Part shown: positions 52,222 through 60,981 of the stretch, piece by piece
Position numbering within the stretch: position 1 is the stretch's first letter
Layout of the letters: every line of letters starts with the position of its first letter
Program-made: the position numbers and the translations under genes
The notes under the pieces: model-generated
Told to the model about the DNA's origin: nothing
What the model saw: only the letters and a program-made list of their open reading frames with translations
Database searches by the model: none
Assembly: GCF_003121585.1 (NCBI RefSeq)
Contig: NZ_QEOO01000001.1
Span: forward strand, 62,001-126,000
Origin: Nocardioides speluncae
GTDB lineage: Bacteria; Actinomycetota; Actinomycetes; Propionibacteriales; Nocardioidaceae
DNA length: 64,000 nucleotides
Reading direction: 5' to 3'

Positions 52222-53151
52222 ATGGGAAAGAGCTCACGCACCAAGGCCCGCGACGTCGCCACCAATCCCGGCGAGGTGGGCCCTCGGCAGCCGTGCCCGT
52301 GTGGCTCGGGCCGCCGCTACAAGGCCTGCCACGGCGACCCGAGCGGCGCGCCGGTCGCGTTCGTACGGCGGCCGTTCGAGGGCTTGCCGTCCGAGTGCGA
52401 CGTGATCGCGCTCCGCGAGCTGGTCCCGGCCGCGACGGCGCCGCTCACGCTGAAGGACTCCGACAGGACGGTTCAGCTGTGCACGCTCCTGCCGGCTGCC
52501 GCGCCGGCGCTGGTCCGGGAGAGCGGCGAGATCTGGCTGGGCCTTCAGGTGCAGCACAACTTCGGTGACCCGGCCCGCGACCTCGGCGCAGTGCTGCTCA
52601 AGGCGCTGGACGCCGAGGAGGGCGTGGTCGGCCTGACCGCCCCGCCCGGTGACGGCCCGCGGCTGCAGGACCTGGTGACCGGCGACGTGCTCGCGGTGTC
52701 CGTGCACGACGGCTTCGGCTACTGGCTGTCGGATGTCGACGAGTCGCCGGAGGCGACGGCCGCGCTCGAGCAGGCCAACGGCGCCGCGAACCCGACCACG
52801 CGACTGGCGTCGGTCGAGGCGGCGTACTGGACGAACGTCGGGACCAAGGAGCACCTGCGATGGGTGATGCCGGAGCCCGAGGACGAGCTGCTCAGTGCGC
52901 TCGCCCGGCTGCACGCCGCCGGCAAGGACGTGATCGCTGAGGGCTCGCGGTTCGTCGGCATGTTCCGGGCGCATGGCCTGCTCGCACCCGTGTGGGATCT
53001 GCCGGTCGGCACCGGCGCTGAAGCGGTCGAGGACTCCGCGGCCCAGTTCAAGAGCGACCTCGACGCCGCGCTGGCCGACGACTCGCCGCTCACCAGCGAG
53101 GAGCGTTCGGCTCGCTCCGGCCTGGCCAACCGGCAGGTGACTATCCGGTGA
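52222..53151 (+). CDS. DUF5926 protein with SEC-C motif
   Basis: 309 residues. An N-terminal SEC-C zinc motif (PCPCGSGRRYKACHG, residues ~24-38) is followed by the DUF5926 domain. The family is common in actinobacteria and often mis-named as a translocase. The start is 10 nt after the GDPD stop, so the two may be cotranscribed. Function unknown. Confidence 0.9.
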   Translation: MGKSSRTKARDVATNPGEVGPRQPCPCGSGRRYKACHGDPSGAPVAFVRRPFEGLPSECDVIALRELVPAATAPLTLKDSDRTVQLCTLLPAAAPALVRESGEIWLGLQVQHNFGDPARDLGAVLLKALDAEEGVVGLTAPPGDGPRLQDLVTGDVLAVSVHDGFGYWLSDVDESPEATAALEQANGAANPTTRLASVEAAYWTNVGTKEHLRWVMPEPEDELLSALARLHAAGKDVIAEGSRFVGMFRAHGLLAPVWDLPVGTGAEAVEDSAAQFKSDLDAALADDSPLTSEERSARSGLANRQVTIR

Positions 53152-53251
53152 ACACCTTCGTGTCCAGGGTCACCCCAGGTTGAGAGAACTCACGTCGGAA
53201 ATCTCGTCGTTTCGCTTGTGGCGCAGCATCTGACGACGTAAGTTTTCCACT

Positions 53252-53291
53252 GCCCGGTCGTTGTTGCATCCCCCGTCAGCAACGGCCGGGC
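53252..53291 (+). terminator. Terminator hairpin after DUF5926 gene
   Basis: A 12-bp stem GCCCGGTCGTTG / CAACGGCCGGGC with one G-T pair and a 16-nt loop, followed by TTTCC. It ends about 100 bp after the stop, so a 3' untranslated region remains. Confidence 0.7.
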
Positions 53292-53326
53292 TTTCCATGT
53301 CCCGGGCATCGAGGGGAGCCCAGCGC

Positions 53327-53733
53327 ATGCGAGGACCCCTGCGCGCAGCGGCGGCCGTCGTCGCCGTGGCCCTGGGTGTCACCGGCTGCGGGCCCCCGAG
53401 TTCGGTGACGAGCCGAGCTCCTACTCCTCCAACTGGCCCCAGGCCGACCCCACTCCGAGCGATTCTCCTGCCGACGAGCCGGTCATCCATCTTCCGTCCT
53501 CGATCGGCGGCGAGGGCCAGGACGGCTCGGAGCCGAACTACGCCGCTGAGGTCGAGCTCCCGCTCGGCGGATCCCGCGTCGGCCGCAGCACCTGCGCGGC
53601 CAAGTCGACGTTGAGGGTCTGCTGGCGAGCCGACGATGCACTCGTCGTCTCGGTCACCGGCAGCCGGAAGCGATCCTTCGAGGACCTGGCAGCGGCTACG
53701 GACGACGGTTGGGCAGCACAGCCGGAGTCGTGA
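53327..53733 (+). pseudogene. Frameshifted lipoprotein (third paralogue)
   Basis: The first frame gives a lipoprotein signal (RGPLRAAAAVVAVALGVTGCG). After a C5 run at about 53391-53395 the matching paralogue text appears only one base out of register: FGDEPSSYSSNWPQADP, then STCAAKSTLRVCWRADDALVVSVTG, ending at the stop at 53733. This aligns with the two intact genes downstream (SDADDWPQADP..., RSACGT...CWRSARRQLVTVIG). Restoring one base would join both parts. It may be a real pseudogene, phase variation or a sequencing error. It is also shorter in the middle. Confidence 0.75.
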
Positions 53734-53850
53734 GCCGCTCTTGGTCCGATAGCCGGTCTAGTCCGCATTGCGGACATCCGTGACTCAGATACCCGTGCAT
53801 CGTTCAACAAAACGCGCGAATCGACCATCGGGGGATGGTGAACCGCGAGC

Positions 53851-53903
53851 AAGAGGCGGTGCCCGCGACGCTCGTCCCAGCATCGCGGGCACCGCTGCCT
53901 CTT
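53851..53903 (+). terminator. Strong hairpin between lipoprotein paralogues
   Basis: AAGAGGC-GGTGCCCGCGA pairs with TCGCGGGCACC-GCT-GCCTCTT across a ~14-nt loop, an 18-bp stem with a small bulge. It follows the frameshifted gene. The 246-bp interval 53734-53979 holds no other gene. Confidence 0.65.
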
Positions 53904-53958
53904 CGGCGGGTTTGGCATACCCCGGACGCCCGCGCCGTGCGGCGGTGATGTCAGGGCT

Positions 53959-53968
53959 TTACTTAAGT
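53959..53968. promoter_or_regulatory. Short palindrome before lipoprotein gene
   Basis: Perfect 10-bp palindrome TACTTAAGTA ending 11 bp before the start codon at 53980, AT-rich amid high-GC DNA. It may be part of a promoter or a regulator site; evidence is weak. Confidence 0.3.
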
Positions 53969-53979
53969 AGTCTGAAATC

Positions 53980-54519
53980 ATGTCGCGTTCGGCCGCCGTC
54001 GCCGTCGCCGCCGTACTTGTGCTCGCCGGATGTGGGGCGCCCGACTACGGCGGCTACGACAGCGATGCCGACGACTGGCCGCAGGCGGACCCGATCTCGT
54101 ACACCCAGCAGCCGGACGCCCAGCAGCAGCCGCAAGGCTCGCGACTCCCACTCAGCCTCGCCGGCGAGCCGCTCGATCCGGGTGCCGAGAGTGCGAAGTG
54201 GTTCTCGGGTACGACGCGGGGACTCACCCGGGACACCGGTCTGTACGCGCGCTCGGGCGGCCCGTTCGGGGTGGCGCTGATGGTCTACACAGGCAAGCCC
54301 GCGGCGATCGACACCATGGACAGCTTCTACCGAGGCGGCCGGGTCACCAGCGTGGGCCGGTCGGCGTGCGGGACCTACCCGGGCCGGCCGGACGCGCCGT
54401 TCTGCTGGCGTTCGGCCCGACGTCAGCTGGTGACCGTGATCGGAGTCGGCCAGCCGACCGAGCAGCAGCTGGCCCGCGCCGTCGACGAGGCCTGGACCTA
54501 CCTCGAGCGCAACTCCTAG
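53980..54519 (+). CDS. Lipoprotein, CGAPDYGG family (member 1)
   Basis: 179 residues. Lipobox LVLAGC followed at once by GAPDYGGYDSDADDWPQAD, then a variable Gln/Pro-rich linker and a C-terminal domain with GLYARSGGPFGVALMVYTGKPAAIDTMDSFYRGGRVTSVGRSACGTYPGRPDAPFCWRSARRQLVTVIGVGQPTEQQLARAVDEAWTYL. Two cysteines in that domain probably pair. It is a paralogue of the next gene and of the frameshifted one upstream. Function unknown. Confidence 0.83.
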   Translation: MSRSAAVAVAAVLVLAGCGAPDYGGYDSDADDWPQADPISYTQQPDAQQQPQGSRLPLSLAGEPLDPGAESAKWFSGTTRGLTRDTGLYARSGGPFGVALMVYTGKPAAIDTMDSFYRGGRVTSVGRSACGTYPGRPDAPFCWRSARRQLVTVIGVGQPTEQQLARAVDEAWTYLERNS

Positions 54520-54529
54520 CCTTCACCCT

Positions 54530-55126
54530 GTGTTGCGACCGGCCGTCCTCGCCGTCACCGCCGTGCTCGTGCTCGCCGGATGTGGCGCGCCCGACTACGG
54601 CGGTCACGACAGCGACGCCAACAACTGGCCGAAGTCCGACGAGTCTTCTTCTACCGCATCGCCGGTGGGCAAGAGCCCCTCAGCCAAGCCGACGCAGACG
54701 GCCGACCCGTCTGAGCCGCCCACGGCTCCGGCGTCGCGGCTCCCGGAGAACCTCGTGGGCGTGCCCCTCGAGCCCAGGTCGAGGGCGATCGACGACGTCG
54801 TTACCGAGTTTGTGGGCGACGTGTCGGGCCTTGCCTGGGACGGTGGCATCTACGTGCGCGAGGGCGGCGACTTCGGTCTCGGCTTGTTCGTCTTCACCGG
54901 CAAGCCGCCGGCCATCGACGAGCTGGACCGCTTTCTTCGGAGCGGCTCTGTCACGAGTGTCGGCCGGTCGGCATGCGGCACCCTTCAGGCCCGTCAGGCG
55001 GCGCCGATCTGTTGGCGTTCCGCAGAACGGCGGCTCGTCTGGGTGCTCGGCATCGGTGAGCCGAGTCACCAGCAGCTCGCCGGGGCGGTCGACGAGGCCT
55101 GGGCCTACGTCAACCGACACCGGTAG
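54530..55126 (+). CDS. Lipoprotein, CGAPDYGG family (member 2)
   Basis: 198 residues. Same lipobox and opening (LVLAGCGAPDYGGHDSDANNWPKSD) and same C-terminal domain (GRSACGTLQARQAAPICWRSAERRLVWVLGIGEPSHQQLAGAVDEAWAYV) as member 1, about 10 nt after it. GTG start. The Ser/Thr/Pro linker is longer. Tandem duplication is clear. Confidence 0.83.
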   Translation: MLRPAVLAVTAVLVLAGCGAPDYGGHDSDANNWPKSDESSSTASPVGKSPSAKPTQTADPSEPPTAPASRLPENLVGVPLEPRSRAIDDVVTEFVGDVSGLAWDGGIYVREGGDFGLGLFVFTGKPPAIDELDRFLRSGSVTSVGRSACGTLQARQAAPICWRSAERRLVWVLGIGEPSHQQLAGAVDEAWAYVNRHR

Positions 55127-55133
55127 CCGCGCG

Positions 55134-55919
55134 TCAGTCCTTGGTCTTCTGGCTCCAGGAGAGGCCCCAGCCGTACCGGTTGTCGAGGTGCTCGGCGTTG
55201 CCGACGTACACCACCTCGCGGCTGACGGTGAGCGCGCCGTTCTGGTTGGTGAGCAGCGCGATCCCGCAGGCGGGCGACTGGCCGGTGGCCTCGTCGAGGT
55301 GCACCTCGATCGGCGGCGCGCCGACCGGGTAGAGCGTGACCACCGCACGGGCGTCGGCCCAGTTGATCGCTCCGGAGTAGATCGCGGTGTAGATCAGGAT
55401 CCGCTTGATCTGGTCCAGCCGGTCCAGGTTGATGGTGAGGTTCTCACCGCCCTCGCTGAAGCCGGAGCGGTCGTCACCGTCGAGCAGGATGTACGGCGGG
55501 CCGTCCAGCGAGCCGAACTGCTTGCCGAGCGCGTCCACGCCGCCCTTGAAGCCGTCCTGCATCTCGAACAGGCAGCGCAGGTCGAGGTCGACCTCGCCGG
55601 CCGCCTTGCTCTTGAACAAGCCGCGCTTGCCGCCCTGCTGCCAGTTGAGGTTGACCCGCATCAGCCCGCTCGCGCCAGCCGACTTCGCCAGCGAGATCGC
55701 CGGCGCCGCCTTGGTCAGCGTGACCTTGCTCAGGCTCACCTGCGGAGGGGGAGGACCGGCCTGGCCAGCCTGGGCGGCCTGGACGTACTGCTGCTGCCCG
55801 GCGAACTGCGGCGGGATCTGCGGCGTGTCCTCCCAGCCCTGCGGCTGCGCGGGCGGGGGAGGCGGTGCGGCGGGTGGCTGCGGCGGCTGGCTCGGCCGCT
55901 TGTTGTAGTCGATCCCCAT
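55134..55919 (-). CDS. TerD-family protein with proline-rich N-terminus
   Basis: 261 residues. A disordered proline/glutamine-rich N-terminus (~58 residues) precedes a TerD-like domain: VSLSKVTLTKAAPAISLAKSAGASGLMRVNLNWQQGG ... DLDLRCLFEMQDGFKGGVDALGKQFGSLDGPPYILLDGDDRSGFSEGGENLTINLDRLDQIKRILIYTAIYSGA. TerD domains bind calcium. It belongs to the Ter stress-associated gene set, with another TerD gene and three AIM24 genes upstream on the same strand. Confidence 0.88.
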   Translation of the reverse strand: MGIDYNKRPSQPPQPPAAPPPPPAQPQGWEDTPQIPPQFAGQQQYVQAAQAGQAGPPPPQVSLSKVTLTKAAPAISLAKSAGASGLMRVNLNWQQGGKRGLFKSKAAGEVDLDLRCLFEMQDGFKGGVDALGKQFGSLDGPPYILLDGDDRSGFSEGGENLTINLDRLDQIKRILIYTAIYSGAINWADARAVVTLYPVGAPPIEVHLDEATGQSPACGIALLTNQNGALTVSREVVYVGNAEHLDNRYGWGLSWSQKTKD

Positions 55920-56002
55920 GACGAGTCCTCTCGAGTGGATCCGGGTGGAAAGCAGGAGGGGCCGGCGTCGTCACGCGGACGACGGCGGCCCCTCCCGGCG
56001 TA

Positions 56003-56167
56003 CTAGTGGGCATCTCCGGAGGTTCGTCGGGGTCTGAGCGGCCATGGCACGCACATCGCTGCGTTGTCGTCGGTCGACGGGCCGCCGGCCCGCCTCCCTC
56101 CGACGCCTTGCGCTGCGCGCACCCTGACCACTCAGACCCTCGATGAACCTCCGGAGATGCCCACTGG
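56003..56167. repeat. Long palindromic element, copy 3 of family
   Basis: A 165-bp imperfect inverted repeat, nearly the same as copy 1 in its outer arms (CTAGTGGGCATCTCCGG), with covarying changes: GGGGTCTGAG/CTCAGACCCT here versus GGGGTATGAG/CTCATACCCT in copy 1, and GAGGTT/AACCTC here versus an imperfect pair in copy 1. It lies 8 bp 3' of one TerD gene and upstream of the other, on the same strand. Confidence 0.92.
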
Positions 56168-56174
56168 GTCGGTC

Positions 56175-56750
56175 TCAGACGTTGACGCCGAAGTCCGCCG
56201 CAATGCCGCGCAGGCCGGAGGCGTAGCCCTGGCCGACGGCCTTGAACTTCCACTCCTCGCCGGCACGGTAGAGCTCGCCGAAGACCATCGCGGTCTCCAC
56301 CGAGGCGTCCTCGGTGAGGTCGTAGCGAGCGATCTCGGTCCCGCCGGCCTGGTTGACAACGCGGATGAAGGCGTTGCGGACCGCGCCGAAGTTCTGCTTG
56401 CGGTTGTCGGCATCGTAGATCGACACCACGAAGACGACCTTCTGGGCCTCGGCCGGCACGCCGGCGAGGTTGACCTTGATCAGCTCGTCGTCGCCCTCGC
56501 CTTCGCCGGTCAGGTTGTCGCCGGTGTGCTCGACCGAGCCGTCGGCCGACTTGAGGTTGTTGAAGAAGACGAAGTGCTGGTCGGAGATGACCTTGCCGGT
56601 GTCGTTCGTGATGATCGCCGACGCGTCGAGGTCGAACTCACCGCCGGAGAAGGTGTTGACGTCCCAGCCGAGACCCACGTTGACGGCGGTCAGACCCGGC
56701 GCCTCCTTGGAGAGTGAGACGTTGCCGCCCTTGCTGAGCGAGACTCCCAT
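56175..56750 (-). CDS. TerD-family calcium-binding protein
   Basis: 191 residues, a full-length TerD/TerE-type domain: [32 protein letters not shown] ... [57 protein letters not shown], with Asp-rich calcium-binding loops. These are cytoplasmic and associated with tellurite, phage or envelope stress. A good ribosome site (AAGGGAAG) precedes the ATG at 56750. A hairpin-like repeat is in the 121-bp upstream gap. Confidence 0.93.
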   Translation of the reverse strand: MGVSLSKGGNVSLSKEAPGLTAVNVGLGWDVNTFSGGEFDLDASAIITNDTGKVISDQHFVFFNNLKSADGSVEHTGDNLTGEGEGDDELIKVNLAGVPAEAQKVVFVVSIYDADNRKQNFGAVRNAFIRVVNQAGGTEIARYDLTEDASVETAMVFGELYRAGEEWKFKAVGQGYASGLRGIAADFGVNV

Positions 56751-56799
56751 GAGCTTCCCTTTCGATTTTCCATGTTGGTTGCAATGTCAGTTCTACGCC

Positions 56800-56830
56800 G
56801 TCGCCCAAACTCACAACAGTCCTGGGCGAC
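56800..56830. promoter_or_regulatory. Inverted repeat upstream of TerD gene
   Basis: GTCGCCCA (56800-56807) and TGGGCGAC (56823-56830) in the gap between the AIM24 stop and TerD start. It may be an operator of the TerD gene or the terminator of the AIM24 operon; no T tract decides. Confidence 0.4.
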
Positions 56831-56871
56831 AACAGATGAGGAGTACGTCGAGTCTGTCCGACGTACCTGAT

Positions 56872-57633
56872 TCACATGTTCGACTGCTGGGCGCGGGCGA
56901 TCAGCTTGTGGCCGAGCGCACCGGCCGAGTTGGCGTCGAGCAGGTTGGTCTGCGACTCCACGATCCGCATCAGGGCGGAGTCGACCCGCAGCATCTCCGA
57001 GGACTGCATCAGGATGGTGCCGGCGCCGGTGAAGTCGTACTGCCGCTCCTCGCCGGACTCCCGGCCGAACATCCCCTGGATGCCCGCCATGAACGACTGC
57101 GCCATCCAGTTGTAGTCGTAGTGCTGCGACGGCGACGGGCAGTCGGCCCAGCCGAGCAGCGCGTCCGGGTCCGCGCGGAACGGCGGCTCCACAAAGATCA
57201 CCGGGCCGTTGGACGACGCCAGGAACTTGCCGGTCCCGATCAGCGTGACGAAGCCGGGCACGATCGACTGCTTGAGCTCCAGGGACGGCTGGAAGGCGAG
57301 CAGGTTGACCGCCTTGATGGTGAGGTTGCCGTCCTCGAGGTCGTAGGAGTTGATGTCGTTGCCACGGTCACCGATGACGAGCTTGCCCTGACCGGCCGCG
57401 ACCACCCAGTCCTGGGTGTACAGCGGCGACGAGAAGCGCGCGGCCACCCACGCGGCCCGCGACGCGAACGCCGCGACGCCGGAGAAGTCGATGTTGCCGT
57501 AGTAGGCGATCATCGCGCCCTTGGACGTGAACCACTCGCCGTTCAGGTCGATCGAAAAGGCGTAGTGGTTGATGTTGTCGTCGACCGGAAGCGAGTTCGG
57601 GTCGTAGATGGTGGGCATGAGTCCGCCGATCAT
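56872..57633 (-). CDS. AIM24 family protein (third in row)
   Basis: 253 residues. The AIM24 beta-prism-like pattern appears in EWFTSKGAMIAYYGNIDFSG ... GQGKLVIGDRGNDINSYDLEDGNLTIKAVNLLAFQPSLELKQS ... GVIF-type strands, with a C-terminal FTGAGTILMQSSE. Related to the two genes upstream. The ATG at 57633 touches the stop of the previous gene (TGATG), so the three are coupled. AIM24 proteins are linked to Ter systems in actinobacteria. Confidence 0.87.
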   Translation of the reverse strand: MIGGLMPTIYDPNSLPVDDNINHYAFSIDLNGEWFTSKGAMIAYYGNIDFSGVAAFASRAAWVAARFSSPLYTQDWVVAAGQGKLVIGDRGNDINSYDLEDGNLTIKAVNLLAFQPSLELKQSIVPGFVTLIGTGKFLASSNGPVIFVEPPFRADPDALLGWADCPSPSQHYDYNWMAQSFMAGIQGMFGRESGEERQYDFTGAGTILMQSSEMLRVDSALMRIVESQTNLLDANSAGALGHKLIARAQQSNM

Positions 57634-58289
57634 CAGAACTTCTTCTCCGATGCTTGTACGTACACGGTGCCGTGTCCGGAAATGTGCAGTTGGAAGGCCT
57701 CGCCCGAGCCACGGCCGATCGCGTCGCGGAAGCCGACGGAGGCCTTGAGGTCGACCTGCAGTGCGCCGACGTGGCCGACGTACGCCTGGGGGTCCACGCC
57801 GACCATCTCGCCGTTCAGCTGGAGCGGGAAGGTGCCGCCGTGCGACAGCAGCGCGACCGTGCCCTGCCCGGACAACTTGGTGGTGAACAGGCCCTGGCCG
57901 GTCATCGCGCCGCGTACGGCGCCGCGGATCGCGCCGCCCATGCCGCCCCCACCGCCGACCATCTCGATGCTGGTCTGCAGGTTCGCGGAGTGGGCGAGCA
58001 GCCGGTCCGCCTCGACGGTCAGCGAGTCGCCGGTGATCTGGATAATCGTGACGTACAGGCCGCGGAAGCCGTAGAGCACTCGGCCCTGGCCCTCGGTCGC
58101 CATCATCTTGTTGGACTCGCCGGACATGACCGCACCGACTCGGCCGCCCACGCCCTGGCCCTGGCCGGCGAGCGGCCGGAACGTCACCTGGCCTTCGTAG
58201 CCGAGCATCGCGCCGCGCCGGGCCAGCACCTCCTGACCGGGGCCGACCTGGGCGCGCACGACCTTGGCGTTGATCTGTTCGAAAGTCAT
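57633..58289 (-). CDS. AIM24 family protein (second in row)
   Basis: 218 residues with the family pattern: EVLARRGAMLGYEGQVTFRPL, GRVLYGFRGLYVTIIQITGDSLTVEADRLLAHSANLQTSI, GLFTTKLSGQGTVALLSHGGTFPLQL, and a final SGHGTVYVQASE. It is soluble and beta-rich. Starts 6 nt after the first member's stop and ends in the start codon of the next gene. Confidence 0.88.
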   Translation of the reverse strand: MTFEQINAKVVRAQVGPGQEVLARRGAMLGYEGQVTFRPLAGQGQGVGGRVGAVMSGESNKMMATEGQGRVLYGFRGLYVTIIQITGDSLTVEADRLLAHSANLQTSIEMVGGGGGMGGAIRGAVRGAMTGQGLFTTKLSGQGTVALLSHGGTFPLQLNGEMVGVDPQAYVGHVGALQVDLKASVGFRDAIGRGSGEAFQLHISGHGTVYVQASEKKF

Positions 58290-58295
58290 TCGCCC

Positions 58296-58913
58296 CTACC
58301 TCTCGGCCGGCTGGATGTAGACGGTGCCCTGGCCCTCGAAGCGCAGCGAGAACGGCTCGCCGCCGCCCTCGCCGACCAGGCTTCGCCAGCTCACGCCGGA
58401 GACCAGCGACATCTGGGTCTGGCCGGTGCCCGCGACGTACGCGTCCGGGTCGACGACCAGCGGCATGCCCGGCGCGACCGCGAGCGCGATCATCGGGCCG
58501 TCGGAGATGATCGCGGCCTGGCCGGTGCCCGACAGCTTGGTCGTCGCCAGGCCCTGGCCGGACGTCATCCCGCGCAGGCCGGCGAACTGGACGTCGTGCT
58601 GGATGCCCTTGGTGAACGCGAGGATGTGCTCGGACTCCACGGTCAGCGTGTCCTGCTGCAGGTCGACGACGGTGACGTCGAAGGCATCCTGGGCGAGGTA
58701 GACACGGCCGTGGCCGGTGCACTCCATGAGGTTCACGGCCTCTCCGGCGACGCGCTGGCGGACGGCAGCCCGCAGGCCACCACCGCCGCCCATGCCGGCG
58801 TTCTTGAACTCCACGTTGCCCTGATAGGCGACCATCGAGCCGGCAGCGGCCTTGACGGAATCACCTTCGAGGTCGGCGTGGAGGACCTTCTTCTCTGCGG
58901 TCAGTCTCGCCAC
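58296..58913 (-). CDS. AIM24 family protein (first in row)
   Basis: 205 residues: KVLHADLEGDSVKAAAGSMVAYQGNVEFKN, GRVYLAQDAFDVTVVDLQQDTLTVESEHILAFTKGIQHDVQF, GLATTKLSGTGQAAIISDGPMIAL, EGQGTVYIQPAE. First gene of the operon that also includes the other AIM24 genes; the TerD genes follow after a 121-bp gap. GTG start at 58913. The 149 bp to the convergent-side neighbour (58914-59062) hold only a short GGGTACG/CGTACCC palindrome. Confidence 0.88.
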   Translation of the reverse strand: MARLTAEKKVLHADLEGDSVKAAAGSMVAYQGNVEFKNAGMGGGGGLRAAVRQRVAGEAVNLMECTGHGRVYLAQDAFDVTVVDLQQDTLTVESEHILAFTKGIQHDVQFAGLRGMTSGQGLATTKLSGTGQAAIISDGPMIALAVAPGMPLVVDPDAYVAGTGQTQMSLVSGVSWRSLVGEGGGEPFSLRFEGQGTVYIQPAER

Positions 58914-59062
58914 AGAATGCCCCCTGATGCAGTGTGAGTGGGTTACGGCTAGCCAATCTTCGGGCAGCCTAGCGGTGCGACGGGTACGTCGTACCCCAGA
59001 CCTGCCGGGCGCAACCCTGCGGTCTAGACGAGTGCCCTAACCGCTGCCCGTCCCGCTGATCG

Positions 59063-60832
59063 TCACCGAGGCATCTCGCGGAACCACCGCCGGCGGTCCG
59101 CGGGGTCGGGACCGACGCGGCGTCGGACCGGCGGCTCGGTGGTCACCGGCGCGTAGTGGTCGAGCCGGTTGGCGAGCACCGCCTCGCCGCCGGTGAGGTC
59201 GGGGAGCTGGCTGGTCAGCGCCCGGATCTGGGTCGCGGGCAGGTCGCCCTCCAGGCGGGTGACCCCGTCGCCGGGATGAGTGGTGAGTACGACGCCGCCC
59301 AGCCGCCCGAGCAGCGCGAGTACGGCGCCCAGCACCGTGGTCGGCACCTCCAGGTCGATCCGGTCAACCGGCTCGCACACCGTCGTACCCGCCTGCCGCA
59401 GCGCGGCCGTCACCACGACCTGCCCCAGGTTCCGGAAGTCGCCGGCCACGCTGGAGAAGGCCTTGTTGAACTTCTGGTGCGCGTGGCTCTGCCGGGCCCA
59501 GTAGCCGGAGTCGGTCATTGTCACCACGCAGTCGGTGACCTGCCAGCCGTGCCGGCCCTGCTCCAGCGCCTTCCGCACGCCCTCCTCGGTGGCGGCGAAG
59601 AACGCCGGCGGCATCGCGCCGCGCTCCACCTCGAGCTCGAACCGGATCCCGCTGCCGACCGGGGCCGGCTCGATCCGCAGCCCGACGGTGCCGAGGTAGG
59701 GGTTCTCGTCGACCTTGATCTGCTCCAGCGCCTGCCCGGTGCCGCGGACCCGCTCGATGCAGACCACGGTGGTCTCGCGGAAGGTGACCGCCAGCCCGTA
59801 CCACTCCTGCAGCAGTGAGGCGATGACCTCCTTCTGCACCTCCCCGAAGAGGCTGACCGCGATCTCGTCGCCGGTGGTGCGGAGCGCGATCAGCGGGTCC
59901 TGCTCGGCGAGCTCGGTCAGCGCGGCGTACACGGCTCCCCGCTCGTGCGGCGTGGCCGGGACGACGACAGCCTGGAGCGTCGGCGGCACGAATCCGTCAA
60001 CCTCGACCTGTCCCGGGCCGAACGAGTCGCCGATCCGGGCCGCGTCCAGCCCGCGGAGTACGGCGATCTGGCCGCCGACCGCGCGCTTGGCCGGGGCCAG
60101 CCCGCCGCCCGTCGAGACCTGCAGGCCGGTCACCCGCTCCCGCGACCGGCCGGTCAGCTGCAGCCGGTCGCGGACCGCCAGACTGCCGGAACGCATCCGG
60201 ACGAAGACCCGCTTGCCGCGGTCGTCACGCTCGATCTTGAACACCACGCCGGCGGGCTCGGCCTCGACGTTGGGAGGCGACGACGGCAGCTCCGACGTGA
60301 TCGCCGCGGCCAGCTTCGCCACCCCGTCGCCGGTGAGCGCGGAGCCGGCCAGCACCGGCGTCTCCTCGCTGCCCGGGAGCCGGCGCCGGATGTCGGCGCG
60401 CACGCGCTCCGGGTCGGCGCCGCGGCGGTCAGTCTTGTTGATGAACAGCAGCGTCGGCACGTCCAGCCGGCGCAGCGCGCGCCAGATCACGACCGTCTGC
60501 GGCTGCACGCCCTCGACGGCCGACAGCACCAGTACTGCACCGTCCAGTATCGCGAGCGCGCGCTCGACCTCGGCGATGAAGTCGGGGTGCCCGGGGGTGT
60601 CGACGATGTTCACGACGGTGCCGCCGGGGTCGTCCGCGACGTACGACGCGACCGCGGACCGCACGGTGATCCCGCGCCGCCGCTCGACGTCCATCGAGTC
60701 GGTGCGGGTGGTGCCGGCGTCGACGCTACCGACGGCGTCGAGCTCGCCGGCGTCGTACAGCAGACGTTCGGTGAGGCTGGTCTTGCCGGCGTCTACGTGG
60801 GCAAGGATGCCGAGGTTGAGCGAAGGGGACAT
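59063..60832 (-). CDS. Tet/OtrA-type ribosomal protection GTPase
   Basis: 589 residues. Translation-factor GTPase: G1 AHVDAGKTS, switch RRGITVRSAVAS, G3 DTPGHPDF, G4 NKTDRRGA. EF-G-like domains follow, including CVVTMTDSGYWARQSHAHQKFNKAFSSVAGDF typical of the OtrA/TetM-like tetracycline resistance group, where the factor releases the drug from the ribosome. Actual resistance is not proven, since close EF-G-like factors with other roles exist. Start at 60832, with ATG 60838 in frame. It diverges from the mannosyltransferase gene. Confidence 0.88.
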   Translation of the reverse strand: MSPSLNLGILAHVDAGKTSLTERLLYDAGELDAVGSVDAGTTRTDSMDVERRRGITVRSAVASYVADDPGGTVVNIVDTPGHPDFIAEVERALAILDGAVLVLSAVEGVQPQTVVIWRALRRLDVPTLLFINKTDRRGADPERVRADIRRRLPGSEETPVLAGSALTGDGVAKLAAAITSELPSSPPNVEAEPAGVVFKIERDDRGKRVFVRMRSGSLAVRDRLQLTGRSRERVTGLQVSTGGGLAPAKRAVGGQIAVLRGLDAARIGDSFGPGQVEVDGFVPPTLQAVVVPATPHERGAVYAALTELAEQDPLIALRTTGDEIAVSLFGEVQKEVIASLLQEWYGLAVTFRETTVVCIERVRGTGQALEQIKVDENPYLGTVGLRIEPAPVGSGIRFELEVERGAMPPAFFAATEEGVRKALEQGRHGWQVTDCVVTMTDSGYWARQSHAHQKFNKAFSSVAGDFRNLGQVVVTAALRQAGTTVCEPVDRIDLEVPTTVLGAVLALLGRLGGVVLTTHPGDGVTRLEGDLPATQIRALTSQLPDLTGGEAVLANRLDHYAPVTTEPPVRRRVGPDPADRRRWFREMPR

Positions 60833-60981
60833 GTGCATAGGGCTGTGGGCTCCGGGAGTCGACGGACGAGGGGCGGGGCGACCACAGCTGCTCGCATCGT
60901 TCGGCTCTCCTTCACATGTCGGTTTCGTTTCAACGTAGATCGGCGGGCCGTCGGCGCGCGACAGGTTTTCCGGTGTACGCC

